Source of the DNA: Thermosynechococcus sp. M98_K2018_005
GTDB lineage: Bacteria > Cyanobacteriota > Cyanobacteriia > Thermosynechococcales > Thermosynechococcaceae
Reading direction: 5' to 3'
Assembly (NCBI RefSeq): GCF_015295825.1
Contig: NZ_DVEH01000042.1
Span: 1 to 47,361, forward strand
Length of the DNA stretch: 47,361 bases
Positions 16,998-25,599 of this stretch are shown here, in pieces. The position numbers and the translations under genes are program-made. Each line of letters opens with the position of its first letter. Position 1 is the stretch's first letter. The notes under the pieces are model-generated. The model was not told the DNA's origin, did no database searches, and saw nothing but the letters and a program-made list of their open reading frames with translations.

Positions 16998-18082
16998 TTG
17001 GCGTTGCCACGGGAGAATCCATTGCGCGATTGTGGAGCGATCGCCACTGCCAGCACCACGACTTTCCTGCCCTAGTCTGTGTTCTTGGCTTTACGGAAAC
17101 GGCATGCATTCCCGGGATCTCGGCGGCGGGTCAAACCCCCAGCGATCGCCGAACCACAGCCCTAGCCGATGGTGAGTTCCTGCTGCGAGGCATTCAACCC
17201 CACTATCACTATCCGCTGCCACCCCTAACGGCGGGTGCTTCCCCTGCGCTGATTAGTCGTGCCCTCATTGAGGCTTTAGGGTTGCCCCTCTACGTTTTTG
17301 ATGCGGGCTTACCTCTGCCGCGTCTGCCAGAGATGATCGACTTGGGGGGTGCACCGGCTCGCTGCCTAACCACGGGTGAAGCGATGACAGCCCAAACCGT
17401 AGCACACCTCTGGGAACAGGGATGGTCTTGGGGAGCCAAGCTCAGCAGCCAATATCCGTGGCTGATCATTGCTGAGTGTGTAGTGGGCGGCACAACCACT
17501 GCCCTTGCCCTCTGTGAAAGTTTGGGGATTATCGCTCGCGATTGTGTAGGCAGTAGCCATCGCCAGAGTAACCATGCACAAAAGTGGCAACTCGTGCAAC
17601 AGGGGCTTGCCCACATTCCTGCTAATGCGGCTCCTTTCACTTGTGTAGCAGCGATTGGCGATCCAATGCAGGTGGTGGTTGCAGCTATGGCCCTGCGGGC
17701 GAGTCAAACCTGTGGCGTTTTGCTGGCGGGGGGGTCACAAATGATGGCGGTCTATGCCTTTGCACGGGCGATCGCCCAGTGGCGTCAGCTTCCTTGGTGT
17801 CCCGCACAAATCGTGGTGGGCACAACCCGGTGGCTGATTGAAGATCAAACGGCTCAGATTCACCGCTTGGCAGAGCGTGTCCAGTGTCCGCTCATTTACA
17901 CGCAACTTGATTTCAGCACATCCCGTCATCCTGCCCTGCGTGCCTATGAACAGGGGTTTGTTAAGGAAGGGGTTGGTGCGGGGGGGTGTGCCATTGCTGC
18001 CCATCTGCTGGCGGGCTGGAGCAATTCAGACATGGTGCATATTATTGACAGGTTGGGCGATCGCTGGTCTAAAGGGAGGTGA
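16994..18082 (+). CDS. CobT-like nicotinate mononucleotide phosphoribosyltransferase, UPF0284 family
   Basis: The protein has 362 aa and belongs to the UPF0284/TIGR00303 group, a distant CobT relative of archaea and cyanobacteria. CobT proteins join nicotinate mononucleotide and the lower cobamide base. Glycine-rich blocks VVGGTTTALALC and LLAGGSQMMAVYAFA resemble nucleotide sites of the family, with GAGG near the C terminus (VKEGVGAGG). Cyanobacteria make pseudocobalamin, so adenine may be the base (inference). It starts within the pgeF stop codon. No other cob gene is nearby. Confidence 0.85.
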   Translation: MIGVATGESIARLWSDRHCQHHDFPALVCVLGFTETACIPGISAAGQTPSDRRTTALADGEFLLRGIQPHYHYPLPPLTAGASPALISRALIEALGLPLYVFDAGLPLPRLPEMIDLGGAPARCLTTGEAMTAQTVAHLWEQGWSWGAKLSSQYPWLIIAECVVGGTTTALALCESLGIIARDCVGSSHRQSNHAQKWQLVQQGLAHIPANAAPFTCVAAIGDPMQVVVAAMALRASQTCGVLLAGGSQMMAVYAFARAIAQWRQLPWCPAQIVVGTTRWLIEDQTAQIHRLAERVQCPLIYTQLDFSTSRHPALRAYEQGFVKEGVGAGGCAIAAHLLAGWSNSDMVHIIDRLGDRWSKGR

Positions 18083-18153
18083 TCGCGACTTTGATTGGGG
18101 AAAAGGGGCAATTTACTGGGGATTCAGCCACTCGATACTGCCCGGAAGCTGTC

Positions 18154-18468
18154 TTAAAATAGGAGTTTCGACCAAGATGAGGCATCGCTACGCCCCCGGC
18201 GACGGTACACCGGATATTTGCCTTGATGTTTTTTCAGCGCCTCTGTCGGTGGGGTCACTTGAACAGCGCGATCAACATTCTTTTGGACAAACTCTATCAG
18301 TAGGGACTCATTCCCCTTGGTCAGCCAACAGTCCCAGTGCTCATGGATATCCGCAGCTTCGCTCGCGTGGTGAACTTGGAATCCCTGCTTGCGGGCAAGC
18401 TCTAAGAAGGCGTCCTCTGCTTTGAGACCGCGTTTGAGATTTTCGCCGTGCCCGTGGTTGGGTCTCAT
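18154..18468 (-). CDS. Small conserved-looking protein, possible degenerate PD-(D/E)XK nuclease-like
   Basis: The protein has 104 aa and starts in an ATGA overlap with the SWIM protein gene, which supports translation. I do not firmly recognise it. The segment EDAFLELARKQGFQVHHASEAADIHEHWD resembles the start of cyanobacterial/phage PD-(D/E)XK-like proteins, in which the Asp after HxH and a later VDVK are catalytic. Here the second half reads LIEFVQKNVDR and then a basic, low-complexity end, so the catalytic core looks lost or altered. It may be a truncated homologue. Converges with cobT, 71 bp apart. Confidence 0.55.
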   Translation of the reverse strand: MRPNHGHGENLKRGLKAEDAFLELARKQGFQVHHASEAADIHEHWDCWLTKGNESLLIEFVQKNVDRAVQVTPPTEALKKHQGKYPVYRRRGRSDASSWSKLLF

Positions 18469-19433
18469 TGCCCACTTTCGGCTCGGCCATCTGCTCTCGG
18501 CGGTTCACTCATCGCCAACTGACAGGCCGCAAGGCTGGCACTGCTGTACATCTGCTCTAGGGTGGCCATTAGCTGCGCCACTTCACTGGGAACCTCATGG
18601 GGAAAGGGGGGTAACACCGAAAGCACCCCATGGGGTTGACCACTGGGGACAAGCACCACTAACTCTGGGGGGAGGGGCTGGCGATATTGGCAAAAGGAAG
18701 CATCGGTTTTCGGTGGCTCATAGAGAGGTGGGGGGGTGGGCACCACAGAGGGGGTAGTAGCCGTTGCCCGATAGTGGCGCAGGCGTTGGAGAATCTCGTC
18801 TTTGGTTTTGCCTCGCAACTGAAAGAGTAAAAACGGGTCTTCGTTGAAGTATTGCCCTAGCAAGTAATAGACTGCGCCAATATGTTTGCAGGGATTGACG
18901 GGGTCAGGGCAATTGCAGCGGCTATGGATGTCGAACTTGGTAAAGGGAAATAAACTCAGTCCGGCTTGGGTAAAGACTTCTTCAATACTGGGGGGCAGTT
19001 CTCCCGCCAGGAGCTTCGCGGCATAGAAGGCTTTTTGTGCCATGCCGTCAATGGCATATTGCCACTGCTCTTCACTAAAGGCATCCAAATGCAGTTTGAC
19101 GTGATAAGGTTCGGGAGCCGTGCCTTGAACTTGGGCATGGACTTGGTTGCCCTTGAATTCCAAGGTGAGAACCCGTCCTTCACGGACATAATTGCGTGCC
19201 CGCTCTAGCCGTCGGCGCCAGCCAAAAGACTCTAGCACACCAATCCAGCGTTCACTCCACCAATGTTGACGCCCTTGAGCACTGTCGCGATCGCTCGCTG
19301 CTACCTCAACGACGGGTTCAGAGGCTACCGTTGTCGCCGTGACATCAAGCGTTGCAGGAGATGACTGCTGCTTTTGCTTTTGTTTAAGACTGGCTGCTTT
19401 GCGGGTAATTTTGAGAATCTGGGGCTGTTTCAT
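18465..19433 (-). CDS. SWIM zinc-finger protein
   Basis: The protein has 322 aa. The SWIM motif lies near residues 185-205: RCNCPDPVNPCKHIGAVYYLL, i.e. CxC...CxH. Before it is a helical domain with QWQYAIDGMAQKAFYAAKLLAGELP, typical for cyanobacterial SWIM proteins; after it comes a proline-rich linker (VVPTPPPLYEPPK). The N-terminal 50 residues are Lys/Gln-rich. SWIM domains bind nucleic acid or protein; the role here is unknown. I start at MKQPQILK (19433) because the longer frame would overlap the kinase gene. It sits 43 bp downstream of the kinase and may be part of the Pap transcript. Confidence 0.85.
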   Translation of the reverse strand: MKQPQILKITRKAASLKQKQKQQSSPATLDVTATTVASEPVVEVAASDRDSAQGRQHWWSERWIGVLESFGWRRRLERARNYVREGRVLTLEFKGNQVHAQVQGTAPEPYHVKLHLDAFSEEQWQYAIDGMAQKAFYAAKLLAGELPPSIEEVFTQAGLSLFPFTKFDIHSRCNCPDPVNPCKHIGAVYYLLGQYFNEDPFLLFQLRGKTKDEILQRLRHYRATATTPSVVPTPPPLYEPPKTDASFCQYRQPLPPELVVLVPSGQPHGVLSVLPPFPHEVPSEVAQLMATLEQMYSSASLAACQLAMSEPPRADGRAESGQ

Positions 19434-19476
19434 GGGGCATATCCCACGGCTATTCTTTCTATCATAGGCTGCTGGC

Positions 19477-21270
19477 TTAGAGGATGAGGTCAATCTCCCA
19501 AGTGGTAATGTCCCATGTTTGCAATACATACTTGTCCTGGTGGTGGCGAATCAGCCAAAGGTGGCGATCGCCCGTAAAGCCGAGGCCATCGATCTCCTGC
19601 TCACTTTCAGCCGTACCGACAATTTCGCCACTGTGGGTCACTAAATTCAAACTATGGCGATCCGCCACCACATAGCCCCAAGGCGTAGCACAGAGAAATT
19701 GGGGACGAAACCGCAGCCCCAAGCGTTGAATCCGCCAAGGCCGCAAATGGAGGAGCATCAATAAAGGTTGCTGCGGATGATCTTCAAAGGCCGCTAGTTG
19801 CCACGGCTGGCGCTGGGCAGGGGTAAACCATGTCAGGTGGGCAGGCAGTTGGGTGTATAGCCGCCAGTGTCCTCGGCGGTCAAAGAGTTGAAAATGGGTA
19901 ATGGTATGCTCCGTCTCAGGATGTTGCGATCGACCAATCACCACTCCATAGCGACGATTGAGGAGAAGGGTATCCACAAAAGTCCGTCCATGCCATTGAC
20001 AACGGAGAGTCCGCTGCCCTTGACCATTGATCAGTTGGACATGAAGTTGTAATTCCGCTGCTGCACTATCAATCTGGGTTTCTGCACACCAGTAACCAGT
20101 GGCATCAATAGCTAATTGGTTCAGAGTAGAGCGAAGATGACAGTCTAGGGGGATAAGCTGGTCATGGATGCAGAAAAGCTGCGGGGGCAGCACATTGATT
20201 CGCAGCCAAGCACTCACTTCACCGCCATAGAGTTGCATGGGCAGCGGTGGTAGCGGCCATTGGCCCGTCGCTTCGGGTACAGTCTCCCTAGCTTGCCAAG
20301 CCCAGAGGCGATCGCCCACCACCCCGTAGAACTTTGTGGCTGTACTGGCAACCTGTTGGGGCGGTAGCGGCAAAGAAGAGCCTTGGGGTTCCCCCAGCCA
20401 AACCGCCGCCGGTGCCCTAGAAAACAGTAGCGGCTGCTCATGACGCTCTGCTTCAATAACCTCTAGGGCTAGTTGCACCGCCATTGTCATTTCCGCTGCA
20501 CTTTTATAGCGGCGCTGCGGTAATTTATCCAACGCCTTAGCAATAATGCTCCGCACCAGAAAAGGCAGTCCCTCAGGAAGGGTATAGGGTCGGCTAAGGT
20601 GGGCAGCCATGAGTTCAGCAGGTGTGCCGTGGAAGGGGCGATCGCCAACAATCATCTCGTACATGAGAATCCCCACTGCATAGAGATCCGAAGCGGGCAT
20701 CGTCTGACCATAGAAACGCTCCGGTGCCATATAGGCAGGGGATCCCGTTTGACCGCTGCCCTTAACCTCCTCAATGAGGCGTGCGACACCAAAATCGGAC
20801 ACCTTTGCCTGCCAGCCCGTGGCAGTCACCTCCAGTAGGATATTTTCTGGTTTGAGATCGCAGTGGAGAATGCCGCGATGATGGGCATAGGTCAAAGCTG
20901 CCAGCACATCCAAGGTGAGGCGCAAAGCCGTTGTCAGCGGTAAGGCCTGTTCTTGCTCTAGGAGCGATCGCAAGGTCCCTCCGGCACAATAATCGATTAC
21001 CAAACTGCGGCTCACTTGGGGGCTATGGTGCACGCGAATATAGTCAATCGCCTGACAGCCCACCACATGGGGATGCTGAAGCGTCAGGAGAAAATTCAAC
21101 TCCCGCAAAAAGCCACGGGTCAGCAATTGCCGCTCGCTGAGCACCTTAATTGCCACCAGTTCACCCGACTCGCGATTGACCGCCAGATAAACTTGTCCGT
21201 ACTGGCCTTGACCGGCTAGATCCACCAGTCGGTAACGGGAGGTTTGGGCAGCACGAGCCGTGGCCAACAA
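19477..21270 (-). CDS. Ser/Thr protein kinase, SpkG (Slr0152)-like
   Basis: The protein has 597 aa. Residues 13-270 are a Hanks-type kinase domain: GQGQYGQVY loop, AIKVL with Lys42, HCDLKPEN (136-143, so Arg of HRD is Cys), DFG 159-161 and APE near 182. The C-terminal 300 residues have no recognised domain and are rich in short beta-like segments, possibly a sensor. The start is TTG with GAGG four bases upstream; no ATG or GTG is available in frame. Gene order (TPR protein upstream, Pap genes before it) matches Synechocystis slr0151-slr0152, where the kinase is SpkG, linked to salt response in my memory. Confidence 0.88.
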   Translation of the reverse strand: MLATARAAQTSRYRLVDLAGQGQYGQVYLAVNRESGELVAIKVLSERQLLTRGFLRELNFLLTLQHPHVVGCQAIDYIRVHHSPQVSRSLVIDYCAGGTLRSLLEQEQALPLTTALRLTLDVLAALTYAHHRGILHCDLKPENILLEVTATGWQAKVSDFGVARLIEEVKGSGQTGSPAYMAPERFYGQTMPASDLYAVGILMYEMIVGDRPFHGTPAELMAAHLSRPYTLPEGLPFLVRSIIAKALDKLPQRRYKSAAEMTMAVQLALEVIEAERHEQPLLFSRAPAAVWLGEPQGSSLPLPPQQVASTATKFYGVVGDRLWAWQARETVPEATGQWPLPPLPMQLYGGEVSAWLRINVLPPQLFCIHDQLIPLDCHLRSTLNQLAIDATGYWCAETQIDSAAAELQLHVQLINGQGQRTLRCQWHGRTFVDTLLLNRRYGVVIGRSQHPETEHTITHFQLFDRRGHWRLYTQLPAHLTWFTPAQRQPWQLAAFEDHPQQPLLMLLHLRPWRIQRLGLRFRPQFLCATPWGYVVADRHSLNLVTHSGEIVGTAESEQEIDGLGFTGDRHLWLIRHHQDKYVLQTWDITTWEIDLIL

Positions 21271-21361
21271 CGAGCCTCAACCTTCAACGAAAAACATTTC
21301 TCAGCATGATTCGCGATCGCGCCCCTGTCAATGCCGGGTCAGCAGCAAAATGAACTATCCC

Positions 21362-22162
21362 CTAGGAGAAGAGGATTTCTAAGGGCACCTCTTTGTTGTC
21401 CTGTTCAATACTCCCCACTTCATGGATGCGCTTGGCCAGATCCCGTGCCCGCTGATAACTGCTAATGTCCCCTTGTTCAAAGAACAGCTTCGCCGCTGTG
21501 CGCAAATCCTCTACTGCTCCCTTGCGATCGCCAAGGGTCGAGCGGGCAACGCCGCGATTGTGGTAGGCCTTGGCATAGTTCTCATTAATGCGAATGGCTT
21601 CGGAGTAGTCAAGAATCGCCGCTTCAGCATCCCCTAGACGCTGATGGGTCAGACCGCGATTGTAGTAGGCCTTGGCATAGCTGGGATCCACTTGGATCAC
21701 TTGGGTATTTTTCTCGATTTCCCGCAAGCAAGCCAGCACTTCTTCAATTTGTTTTTGCTCGGTGCCGAGAATGCGGGTGTAGTCGTGGAGATCCCGTGTC
21801 CCTTGGTTGAGTTGCATGACCTGTTTCTGCACATCCTCAAGGCGATCGCGCACCTGACTGAGGGCAAGGGTGAGGTTGCCTACCTCTGACTGCTGCTGCC
21901 CTTGGGACGCCACTAGTTCAGCAATTTTCGCCTCCTGTTGCTGCACAAGGGCTTGGAACTGGTCATCCCGTTTTTTGCGGCTCACTAAGTTTAAGCCCAC
22001 TGCCAACGAAAGGGGCAAAGGGGCGATCGCTGTCAAAATGGCCTGCTGGGTCGCAGCCGCCGCCACCGACAACACAACCGTTAACCCCGTTGCGCCCCAT
22101 TCTAGGGATGCTCGCCCCCTGCGAGAGGGCGCGTCATGGGAATTCAAACTACGGTCTTCCAT
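21362..22162 (-). CDS. Membrane-anchored TPR protein, Slr0151-like
   Basis: The protein has 266 aa. A hydrophobic stretch at about 25-60 probably spans or associates with the membrane, followed by a coiled coil (residues 65-135, Gln/Leu-rich) and two or three TPR units (about 155-235, e.g. AKAYYNRGLTHQRLGDAEAAILDYSEAIRI and the next copy). Slr0151 in Synechocystis, at the same place in the Pap cluster, has been tied to photosystem II repair and thylakoid organisation; equivalence is by gene order and domain. GGGAGG precedes the ATG at nine bases. Confidence 0.88.
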   Translation of the reverse strand: MEDRSLNSHDAPSRRGRASLEWGATGLTVVLSVAAAATQQAILTAIAPLPLSLAVGLNLVSRKKRDDQFQALVQQQEAKIAELVASQGQQQSEVGNLTLALSQVRDRLEDVQKQVMQLNQGTRDLHDYTRILGTEQKQIEEVLACLREIEKNTQVIQVDPSYAKAYYNRGLTHQRLGDAEAAILDYSEAIRINENYAKAYHNRGVARSTLGDRKGAVEDLRTAAKLFFEQGDISSYQRARDLAKRIHEVGSIEQDNKEVPLEILFS

Positions 22163-22200
22163 AAATGGTGCCTCCCTGAGGATGAAAATGAAGTGGTTGG

Positions 22201-22683
22201 TTAGGCATCCGACGTATTGGCAAGATATTGCCCCACCTGCACTTGGGTATCTTTCAACTGTGTAATCATCGTGCGGGTAATGAGTTTGCCCGCTTCTACC
22301 AAGACGCGGCCATCAAGGGGGTGCAAAATATCCTGCTCAGCCCGCCGTCCAATCAGAGACTCAATATCTTCAACCGCGTTGACATACATTCCCGAGGGTA
22401 GCTCCACCACCACCCCCGGCCCCAGTACCCGTGCCTGACAGGCCAAGCGAGAGGTGGCATTCGCCGTTGTAATCACCTCAAGGGTGCGTTGCTCACGCTT
22501 ATTGATCGGGGAGAGGCTCTCCATCCCCTCTTTGATATAGACATGGCAGGTGGCACACATCCCGCGCCCGCCACACTCCTTGAGCACATGGAGTTCAGAG
22601 TCCAATAGAGCAGACAGCAAATTGTCATTGGTATTAATTGTGGTTTCCCGCGAGATGGGTTCAAGTTTGACAACTTTGGCCAC
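22201..22683 (-). CDS. 2Fe-2S ferredoxin, Slr0148-like
   Basis: The protein has 160 aa. The cluster ligands are Cys37, Cys43, Cys46 (CGGRGMCATC) and Cys82 (LACQ), a CX5CX2CX35C spacing typical of adrenodoxin/vertebrate-like or thermophilic 2Fe-2S proteins rather than PetF (CX4CX2CX29C). The C-terminal 65 residues form an extra domain (GRRAEQDILHPLDGRVLVEAGKLIT) found in cyanobacterial homologues. It lies between the second V4R gene and the TPR gene. Two further ferredoxin-type genes that I recall here in Synechocystis (slr0149, slr0150) are absent. AGGAG precedes the start. Confidence 0.9.
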   Translation of the reverse strand: MAKVVKLEPISRETTINTNDNLLSALLDSELHVLKECGGRGMCATCHVYIKEGMESLSPINKREQRTLEVITTANATSRLACQARVLGPGVVVELPSGMYVNAVEDIESLIGRRAEQDILHPLDGRVLVEAGKLITRTMITQLKDTQVQVGQYLANTSDA

Positions 22684-22748
22684 TGCTCTTTTCTCCTTTT
22701 AATTTAATTTATTTTAATGACCCGTAGAGAGTTACTTTAGGATCATAC

Positions 22749-23420
22749 TCAAGCGGCTTGAGTGCGACATAGCCGCTCCATAATCGTGTCATGATCCTGT
22801 CCCTCTTGCAGCCAAGCCTTAGCCGGTTCGACCCGCTCCCGCAAGCCCAAGACAAAGAGGTTATTGGTTGCCCCTAAGGTTTCACAGGCAGTTTGCACAC
22901 AGTGGAGATTGCGACCGGTTAATTGGCTAAAGAAGGATTCTAAAATCCCCGCCTCGGCAGCGCATTGGGGCTGACCCGTATTTTTGGGAGCCGCCGCCGC
23001 AAAGGGGGAGTCCCAGGTTTTTACCACCAAAAAGCCCTGTTGGTAGAAGCTCACGTCGAGATCAATCGTGCCCCAGCCGTGGGTCTTCCAGCATTCCTTG
23101 AGGCACTGGAGAAACTCCACCATTTCCATTTCCGCAAGGGGACGGCGATAGTACTCGCTGACCTCCTCGACAAAGCGGCGATAAAAGTTCTTACCCCACC
23201 AGCGACCACAGTTAAAGAGCACGACCCCACAGGCCTGCCCCACTTCTTGATCGAGACCGGCATAGATGGCTTGGAGCAAAATATCGGGTAGGGCAATCAG
23301 ACGGGCACCTTTGCGGTTTTCAATCAGACCCGTTTCAAAATCCCCCTGTACATAAGCATCGGCAGCGTAGTAATTGCCGGGGATGATGGGGTCTTTGACT
23401 AAATCAGCAACGGAGATCAT
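22749..23420 (-). CDS. V4R domain protein, Slr0147-like (photosystem II assembly cluster)
   Basis: The protein has 223 aa. The C-terminal half is a V4R (4-vinyl reductase-type) domain with WGTIDLDVSFYQQGFLVVKTWDSPF and the cysteine-containing end around 165-195 (ESFFSQLTGRNLHCVQTACETLG). V4R domains bind small hydrophobic ligands, and BchJ of purple bacteria is a member involved in bacteriochlorophyll synthesis. A tetrapyrrole-binding or delivery role in PSII assembly is therefore plausible but inferred. It is a paralogue of the V4R protein encoded at 24528-25265 and part of the same operon. Confidence 0.88.
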   Translation of the reverse strand: MISVADLVKDPIIPGNYYAADAYVQGDFETGLIENRKGARLIALPDILLQAIYAGLDQEVGQACGVVLFNCGRWWGKNFYRRFVEEVSEYYRRPLAEMEMVEFLQCLKECWKTHGWGTIDLDVSFYQQGFLVVKTWDSPFAAAAPKNTGQPQCAAEAGILESFFSQLTGRNLHCVQTACETLGATNNLFVLGLRERVEPAKAWLQEGQDHDTIMERLCRTQAA

Positions 23421-23476
23421 AGGACATCCTCATTCGTAGGCATAACAAGCACTTTCAGCAGACTTCCAACCCTAAC

Positions 23477-23962
23477 CTAGGCGTGGACAGAAACCACCGC
23501 TGGCAAGCCCACAAGGGTCGCTTGGGCGTGATCCAACAGCGGCAAAATCAAGTCCTGCTCGGCGGCGGTGAGCATTTCCTGGAGGCGGGCACTGAGAAGC
23601 TCGTGGCAACTGCTCCATAGAGTTTGGGTTTGGTGGGCGTTGACCACTTCCGTGAGCCACTCGAGGAGCCGATGCTGCAAAAACTCCGGATTATTCAGGA
23701 GCATTGCCATGGCGGCATAGCGTAGTAGGGCGATCGCCTGACGCAACACTTGCTCAAGGGTTTGGGGATTTTCGGTGGGGTATTTCTTTTGCAGGGCGTC
23801 GGCCACGGGCTGAAAGATTTCAATTTCATGATCCCGCAGAAATTCGTAGGTGCTCAACCGCTGCTGCAGCGACTCGATGTGGTGGCGGAAGACTTTGATG
23901 TCCACATTGCTGAGGTAGTTTTCTTCGGCTTTGTAGTAGAGATTCATTAACTCGGTGTGCAT
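23477..23962 (-). CDS. Pap cluster protein of unknown fold (Slr0145/Slr0146 position)
   Basis: The protein has 161 aa and appears all-helical, with no membrane segment, no cysteine cluster and only one or two Cys. It begins MHTELMNLYYKAEENYLSN and has Leu/Gln-rich amphipathic helices. I do not recognise a family. Its place between the repeat protein (9 bp upstream) and the V4R gene corresponds to slr0145 or slr0146 in Synechocystis. AGGAG sits seven bases before the ATG, so it is well translated. A scaffold or chaperone-like role in photosystem II assembly is inferred from context only. Confidence 0.8.
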   Translation of the reverse strand: MHTELMNLYYKAEENYLSNVDIKVFRHHIESLQQRLSTYEFLRDHEIEIFQPVADALQKKYPTENPQTLEQVLRQAIALLRYAAMAMLLNNPEFLQHRLLEWLTEVVNAHQTQTLWSSCHELLSARLQEMLTAAEQDLILPLLDHAQATLVGLPAVVSVHA

Positions 23963-23971
23963 AGAGGTCTC

Positions 23972-24547
23972 CTAAAACAGGTTGGATAAATCTAAGAGGG
24001 TGACTTCGGGTTCGACGGGGACAGGGGGTGGCGCTTCCACTTTGCTCACTTGGGCAATCACAGGTTGGCCTGCCCAAGGCAAATTGGCACAGAAGTCTTT
24101 GACCGATAGGCGCCAGAGGCACAGACTCGGCTCGAGGGAAATGGCCTGATCCGGACGGCCTTCCCAATTGAGTTGGCGGAAGAAGGTTTCTACCGACCAA
24201 GCAGCCCAAGGGGTGGCAGGGGCAGCAACGGGAGGAGCCACCATTTCCTCCTCTGGGGGGGGTGCGATCGCAGGCAAGATGACCCCAATCCCTTCCCAGT
24301 TCATGTGACCAAAGAAGTCCTTGACACGGTAGCTGGGCCATTCTGTGGGACTCGTGGCGGCGATCGCCCCTTTGACCTCAAGCCCAAGCCAATTGACCCG
24401 CTGCCAAAATTCGCCAACTTTCAGGGATTGCCAATTGAGTATCACAGCTTTCGCCACCGGCTGCTGCCGCACCAAGCCCAGCCAGTTCAGTTCCTCAAAG
24501 AATTCAGCAACGGTTTGCTGTTGCCAATTACCGTTTAGGTTTTTCAT
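23972..24547 (-). CDS. Five-fold FFxxxNWxG repeat protein of the Pap cluster
   Basis: The protein has 191 aa and consists of five copies of a 13-residue motif V-x-(D/E)-F-F-x-x-x-N-W-x-G at residues 12-24, 43-55, 74-86, 118-130 and 148-160 (TVAEFFEELNWLG, KVGEFWQRVNWLG, RVKDFFGHMNWEG, SVETFFRQLNWEG, SVKDFCANLPWAG). Spacers of about 18 residues are Pro/Ala-rich and look disordered. No known domain is recognised. The start at 24547 (GGAG ten bases upstream) overlaps the preceding V4R gene by 20 bp; the longer frame to 24694 is only an overlap in another frame. Position matches slr0145/slr0146 in Synechocystis. Confidence 0.85.
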   Translation of the reverse strand: MKNLNGNWQQQTVAEFFEELNWLGLVRQQPVAKAVILNWQSLKVGEFWQRVNWLGLEVKGAIAATSPTEWPSYRVKDFFGHMNWEGIGVILPAIAPPPEEEMVAPPVAAPATPWAAWSVETFFRQLNWEGRPDQAISLEPSLCLWRLSVKDFCANLPWAGQPVIAQVSKVEAPPPVPVEPEVTLLDLSNLF

Positions 24548-25265
24548 AGACCAGTTCTCCACTGCGGAGCCGTTTTTCAATATCTTTGGCGGAGGCTCCT
24601 TCGTTTTGCCAGAAGGCAGCGGCATCAATGCGATCCTGCTTGCCGAGCAGGAACTTGCAGTAGGTTTCTCCCATAGCGTAGCACTGGATTTCAATACAAC
24701 TGAGTTCTTTTTGAATCAGGCCGCTAAAGAAACCAGCAAAGAGGCCAGCATAGAGATGGCACACGGGTCGGCCAACGTCCCCTAAGGTACGCGCCACAAC
24801 CGAATCAAAGATATTAATGAACATGAAGCCATGTTTTTGCTCACTGAGATCCACTTCCCAGTTGCCCCAGCCTTGGGTTGTGCAGGGCCACCACCAAGCT
24901 TCGAGGACATAGGGGAGCCGCATTTGCTTGATCCCCTGCTCGTAGCCATATTCCGTGGGAAACCACTCTTGGAAAAAGCGGGCATCGCGGCGTCCCCATT
25001 CTTCACCAATTTTGTACATGACGACGCTGGAGGCAGGGCCAACTTCCTCTTCAAGGCCCTCAATGAGGCCAATGATGAAGTCTTCGGTAACTAGGAGGTT
25101 ACGGGCATTGTTCCAATCGGTGTAGGTACCGCGATCGCTATCGAATTGAAAGAAGTCCCAAAAAGCGTAGTGATGGTGGCGTTTCGGGTATTTTTTGCGC
25201 AGGAGATGGTTCACACCGTAGCGATCGCCAGCGGCGGCTTGGGGTCGGGAACTGGTTATGGTCAT
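24528..25265 (-). CDS. V4R domain protein, Slr0144-like, first gene of the Pap cluster
   Basis: The protein has 245 aa. The V4R domain covers about 100-215, with WGNWEVDLSEQKHGFMFINIFDSVVA and GLFAGFFSGLIQKELSCIEIQCYAMGETYCKFLL, a close parallel to BchJ-type proteins. In Synechocystis the homologous slr0144 heads the slr0144-slr0152 cluster (Pap, photosystem II assembly proficiency), and gene order here is conserved. GGAG eight bases before the ATG supports the start. A 334-bp space separates it from the divergent alkyltransferase-like gene, so the operon promoter must lie there. Confidence 0.9.
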   Translation of the reverse strand: MTITSSRPQAAAGDRYGVNHLLRKKYPKRHHHYAFWDFFQFDSDRGTYTDWNNARNLLVTEDFIIGLIEGLEEEVGPASSVVMYKIGEEWGRRDARFFQEWFPTEYGYEQGIKQMRLPYVLEAWWWPCTTQGWGNWEVDLSEQKHGFMFINIFDSVVARTLGDVGRPVCHLYAGLFAGFFSGLIQKELSCIEIQCYAMGETYCKFLLGKQDRIDAAAFWQNEGASAKDIEKRLRSGELVYEKPKR

Positions 25266-25599
25266 AGGGCGACTCCATCAAATAGCGTCAAGAATATCGA
25301 CAAAGACAATTGGGAACTCAAGTCAAAAAAGCATAGAAGCAATCATTCAGCAAAAAACAATTAGATGAGAAACACGTCATGGTTCAACACCAAGCAAAAA
25401 ATTCCACCCTCCCCCCCCTGAGGATTGCTGCTGCTTAAATCATGACGGATCTATCTTTTCGGGGGCAGGTGTTCTTAATTGAATTTAGTAATCCTGTTAC
25501 TACCCTTCATGTTTTTTAATCTAGGTGGTTCGTTTTGATGCTTTCCTCCGCAGGAATACGGATTGAGAGGGGTTGAATGTGCCTTAAAATACAAAATTT
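25266..25599. other. 334-bp divergent promoter region, no gene seen
   Basis: It separates the Pap operon (minus) from the ATL gene (plus). It is AT-rich with a C-run at 25411-25420. Two tiny ORFs (18-25 codons) lack Shine-Dalgarno signals or any protein-like pattern and are not called. The plus-strand promoter for the ATL gene is listed separately. No clear hexamers could be assigned to the Pap operon, which may use an activator. Confidence 0.5.
25563..25590 (+). promoter_or_regulatory. Sigma70-type promoter of the ATL gene
   Basis: TTGAGA at 25563-25568 and TAAAAT at 25585-25590 are spaced by 16 bp. The ATG at 25600 lies only nine bases after the -10 box and has no Shine-Dalgarno, so the mRNA would be leaderless or nearly so. 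Confidence 0.5.

Noticed and set aside
25440-25520. 25-codon ORF starting at the ATG in ATCATGACGG
   Set aside because: No Shine-Dalgarno, no recognisable pattern; probably chance in an AT-rich promoter region.
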